Source of the DNA: Mycolicibacterium cosmeticum
GTDB lineage: Bacteria; Actinomycetota; Actinomycetes; Mycobacteriales; Mycobacteriaceae
Direction of reading: 5' to 3'
Length of the DNA stretch: 5,513 nucleotides
Assembly (NCBI RefSeq): GCF_000613185.1
Contig: NZ_CCBB010000005.1
Coordinates: 1 to 5,513, forward strand
Below are positions 4,303-5,513 of the stretch, piece by piece. Both the position numbers and the translations under genes were made by a program. Below the pieces are notes generated by a model. That model saw only the letters and a program-made list of their open reading frames with translations. It searched no databases and was not told the origin of the DNA. Within the stretch, counting starts at the first letter, position 1. Each line of letters starts with the position of its first letter.

Positions 4303-5513
4303 ATGTCTAATATTCAAACTGGCGCCGAGCGTATGCCGCATGACCTTTCCCATCTTGGCTTCCTTGCTGGTCAGATTGGTCGTCTTATTACCATTTCAAC
4401 TACTCCGGTTATCGCTGGCGACTCCTTCGAGATGGACGCCGTTGGCGCTCTCCGTCTTTCTCCATTGCGTCGTGGCCTTGCTATTGACTCTACTGTAGAC
4501 ATTTTTACTTTTTATGTCCCTCATCGTCACGTTTATGGTGAACAGTGGATTAAGTTCATGAAGGATGGTGTTAATGCCACTCCTCTCCCGACTGTTAACA
4601 CTACTGGTTATATTGACCATGCCGCTTTTCTTGGCACGATTAACCCTGATACCAATAAAATCCCTAAGCATTTGTTTCAGGGTTATTTGAATATCTATAA
4701 CAACTATTTTAAAGCGCCGTGGATGCCTGACCGTACCGAGGCTAACCCTAATGAGCTTAATCAAGATGATGCTCGTTATGGTTTCCGTTGCTGCCATCTC
4801 AAAAACATTTGGACTGCTCCGCTTCCTCCTGAGACTGAGCTTTCTCGCCAAATGACGACTTCTACCACATCTATTGACATTATGGGTCTGCAAGCTGCTT
4901 ATGCTAATTTGCATACTGACCAAGAACGTGATTACTTCATGCAGCGTTACCATGATGTTATTTCTTCATTTGGAGGTAAAACCTCTTATGACGCTGACAA
5001 CCGTCCTTTACTTGTCATGCGCTCTAATCTCTGGGCATCTGGCTATGATGTTGATGGAACTGACCAAACGTCGTTAGGCCAGTTTTCTGGTCGTGTTCAA
5101 CAGACCTATAAACATTCTGTGCCGCGTTTCTTTGTTCCTGAGCATGGCACTATGTTTACTCTTGCGCTTGTTCGTTTTCCGCCTACTGCGACTAAAGAGA
5201 TTCAGTACCTTAACGCTAAAGGTGCTTTGACTTATACCGATATTGCTGGCGACCCTGTTTTGTATGGCAACTTGCCGCCGCGTGAAATTTCTATGAAGGA
5301 TGTTTTCCGTTCTGGTGATTCGTCTAAGAAGTTTAAGATTGCTGAGGGTCAGTGGTATCGTTATGCGCCTTCGTATGTTTCTCCTGCTTATCACCTTCTT
5401 GAAGGCTTCCCATTCATTCAGGAACCGCCTTCTGGTGATTTGCAAGAACGCGTACTTATTCGCCACCATGATTATGACCAGTGTTTCCAGTCCGTTCAGT
5501 TGTTGCAGTGGAA
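4303..5513 (+). CDS. F: Major capsid protein F, N-terminal part (runs off the right edge)
   Basis: F is the shell-forming jelly-roll protein (60 copies). This part starts MSNIQTGAERMPHDLSH at ATG 4303, with GAGG seven bases upstream, and stays open for 403 full codons to the edge; the missing end is at 1-200 because the molecule is circular. The joined gene is 427 codons including the initiator. Codons 362-403 are duplicated in the window because of the 127-base overlap. The sequence is rich in Pro, Tyr, Phe and Asn with no signal or membrane segment, as expected for a cytoplasmically assembled coat protein. Third codon positions favour T, as in G and H. The gene lies downstream of P_D and the J hairpin and precedes the F-G spacer. 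Confidence 0.98.
   Translation, partial: MSNIQTGAERMPHDLSHLGFLAGQIGRLITISTTPVIAGDSFEMDAVGALRLSPLRRGLAIDSTVDIFTFYVPHRHVYGEQWIKFMKDGVNATPLPTVNTTGYIDHAAFLGTINPDTNKIPKHLFQGYLNIYNNYFKAPWMPDRTEANPNELNQDDARYGFRCCHLKNIWTAPLPPETELSRQMTTSTTSIDIMGLQAAYANLHTDQERDYFMQRYHDVISSFGGKTSYDADNRPLLVMRSNLWASGYDVDGTDQTSLGQFSGRVQQTYKHSVPRFFVPEHGTMFTLALVRFPPTATKEIQYLNAKGALTYTDIAGDPVLYGNLPPREISMKDVFRSGDSSKKFKIAEGQWYRYAPSYVSPAYHLLEGFPFIQEPPSGDLQERVLIRHHDYDQCFQSVQLLQW
5387..5513. repeat. Right copy of 127-bp terminal direct repeat
   Basis: Identical to 1-127. The bases before it (ending at 5386) join in frame to base 1, confirming that the molecule is a 5386-bp circle. Confidence 0.97.

Noticed and set aside
4396..4953. 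185-residue minus-strand open frame antisense to F
   Set aside because: Composition is atypical (Arg/Ile/Thr/Ser-rich), no ribosome site or promoter was found, and phiX174 has no known minus-strand genes. It follows from the codon bias of F.
5074..5469. 131-residue minus-strand open frame antisense to F
   Set aside because: Arg/Asn/Ile-rich shadow of F with no start signals; part of it lies in the duplicated overlap.
1..5513. CRISPR array, tRNA gene, transposon or inserted cassette
   Set aside because: No regularly spaced repeats, cloverleaf-like structures or inverted-repeat-bounded genes were seen, and the unique length is exactly that of the known phage, leaving no room for an insert.

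Overview
The window is the complete genome of bacteriophage phiX174 (Microviridae, Bullavirinae; circular single-stranded DNA, Escherichia coli host), opened inside the major capsid gene F. The first 127 bases recur exactly as the last 127 (1-127 = 5387-5513). Removing one copy leaves 5386 bp, the phiX174 genome length, so the contig is a circle closed by an assembly overlap rather than a linear piece of a larger replicon. I recognised the proteins, intergenic hairpins and replication origin from memory of the phiX174 reference; no search was run.

All genes are on the + strand. From the left end: the 3' end of F (1-200); the F-G spacer with a terminator-like hairpin and the probable primosome assembly site for complementary-strand synthesis (201-310); spike gene G (311-838); DNA pilot gene H (847-1833); a compact H-A spacer with a promoter, a terminator hairpin and the gene A ribosome site superimposed (1834-1896); replication gene A (1897-3438), containing the plus-strand origin (2215-2244), the internal start of A* (2413) and all but the last codon of gene B in another frame (2991-3353); K (3353-3523), bridging A and C in a third frame; C (3435-3695); D (3692-4150) with lysis gene E inside it (3870-4145); J (4150-4266); the J-F hairpin; and F again (4303 to the right edge). 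No gene-free stretch exceeds about 110 bases.

The genes form one programme. A nicks the origin and drives rolling-circle replication. C shifts replication toward single-stranded packaging. B (internal) and D (external) scaffold the F/G procapsid. J enters with the DNA, H is the pilot that delivers it, and E lyses the host.

The most informative observation concerns provenance. Gene E carries a TAG stop at codon 7 (3888-3890), the classic am3 allele, silent in the overlapping D frame. Three more bases (647, 727, 4135) match, as I recall them, the commercial phiX174 am3 stock used as the Illumina sequencing control. The likeliest origin is therefore sequencing spike-in carried into an assembly. 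I see no undescribed biological system and no inserted foreign DNA. The remaining points of interest are the superimposed signals and overlapping frames, most already known for this phage.
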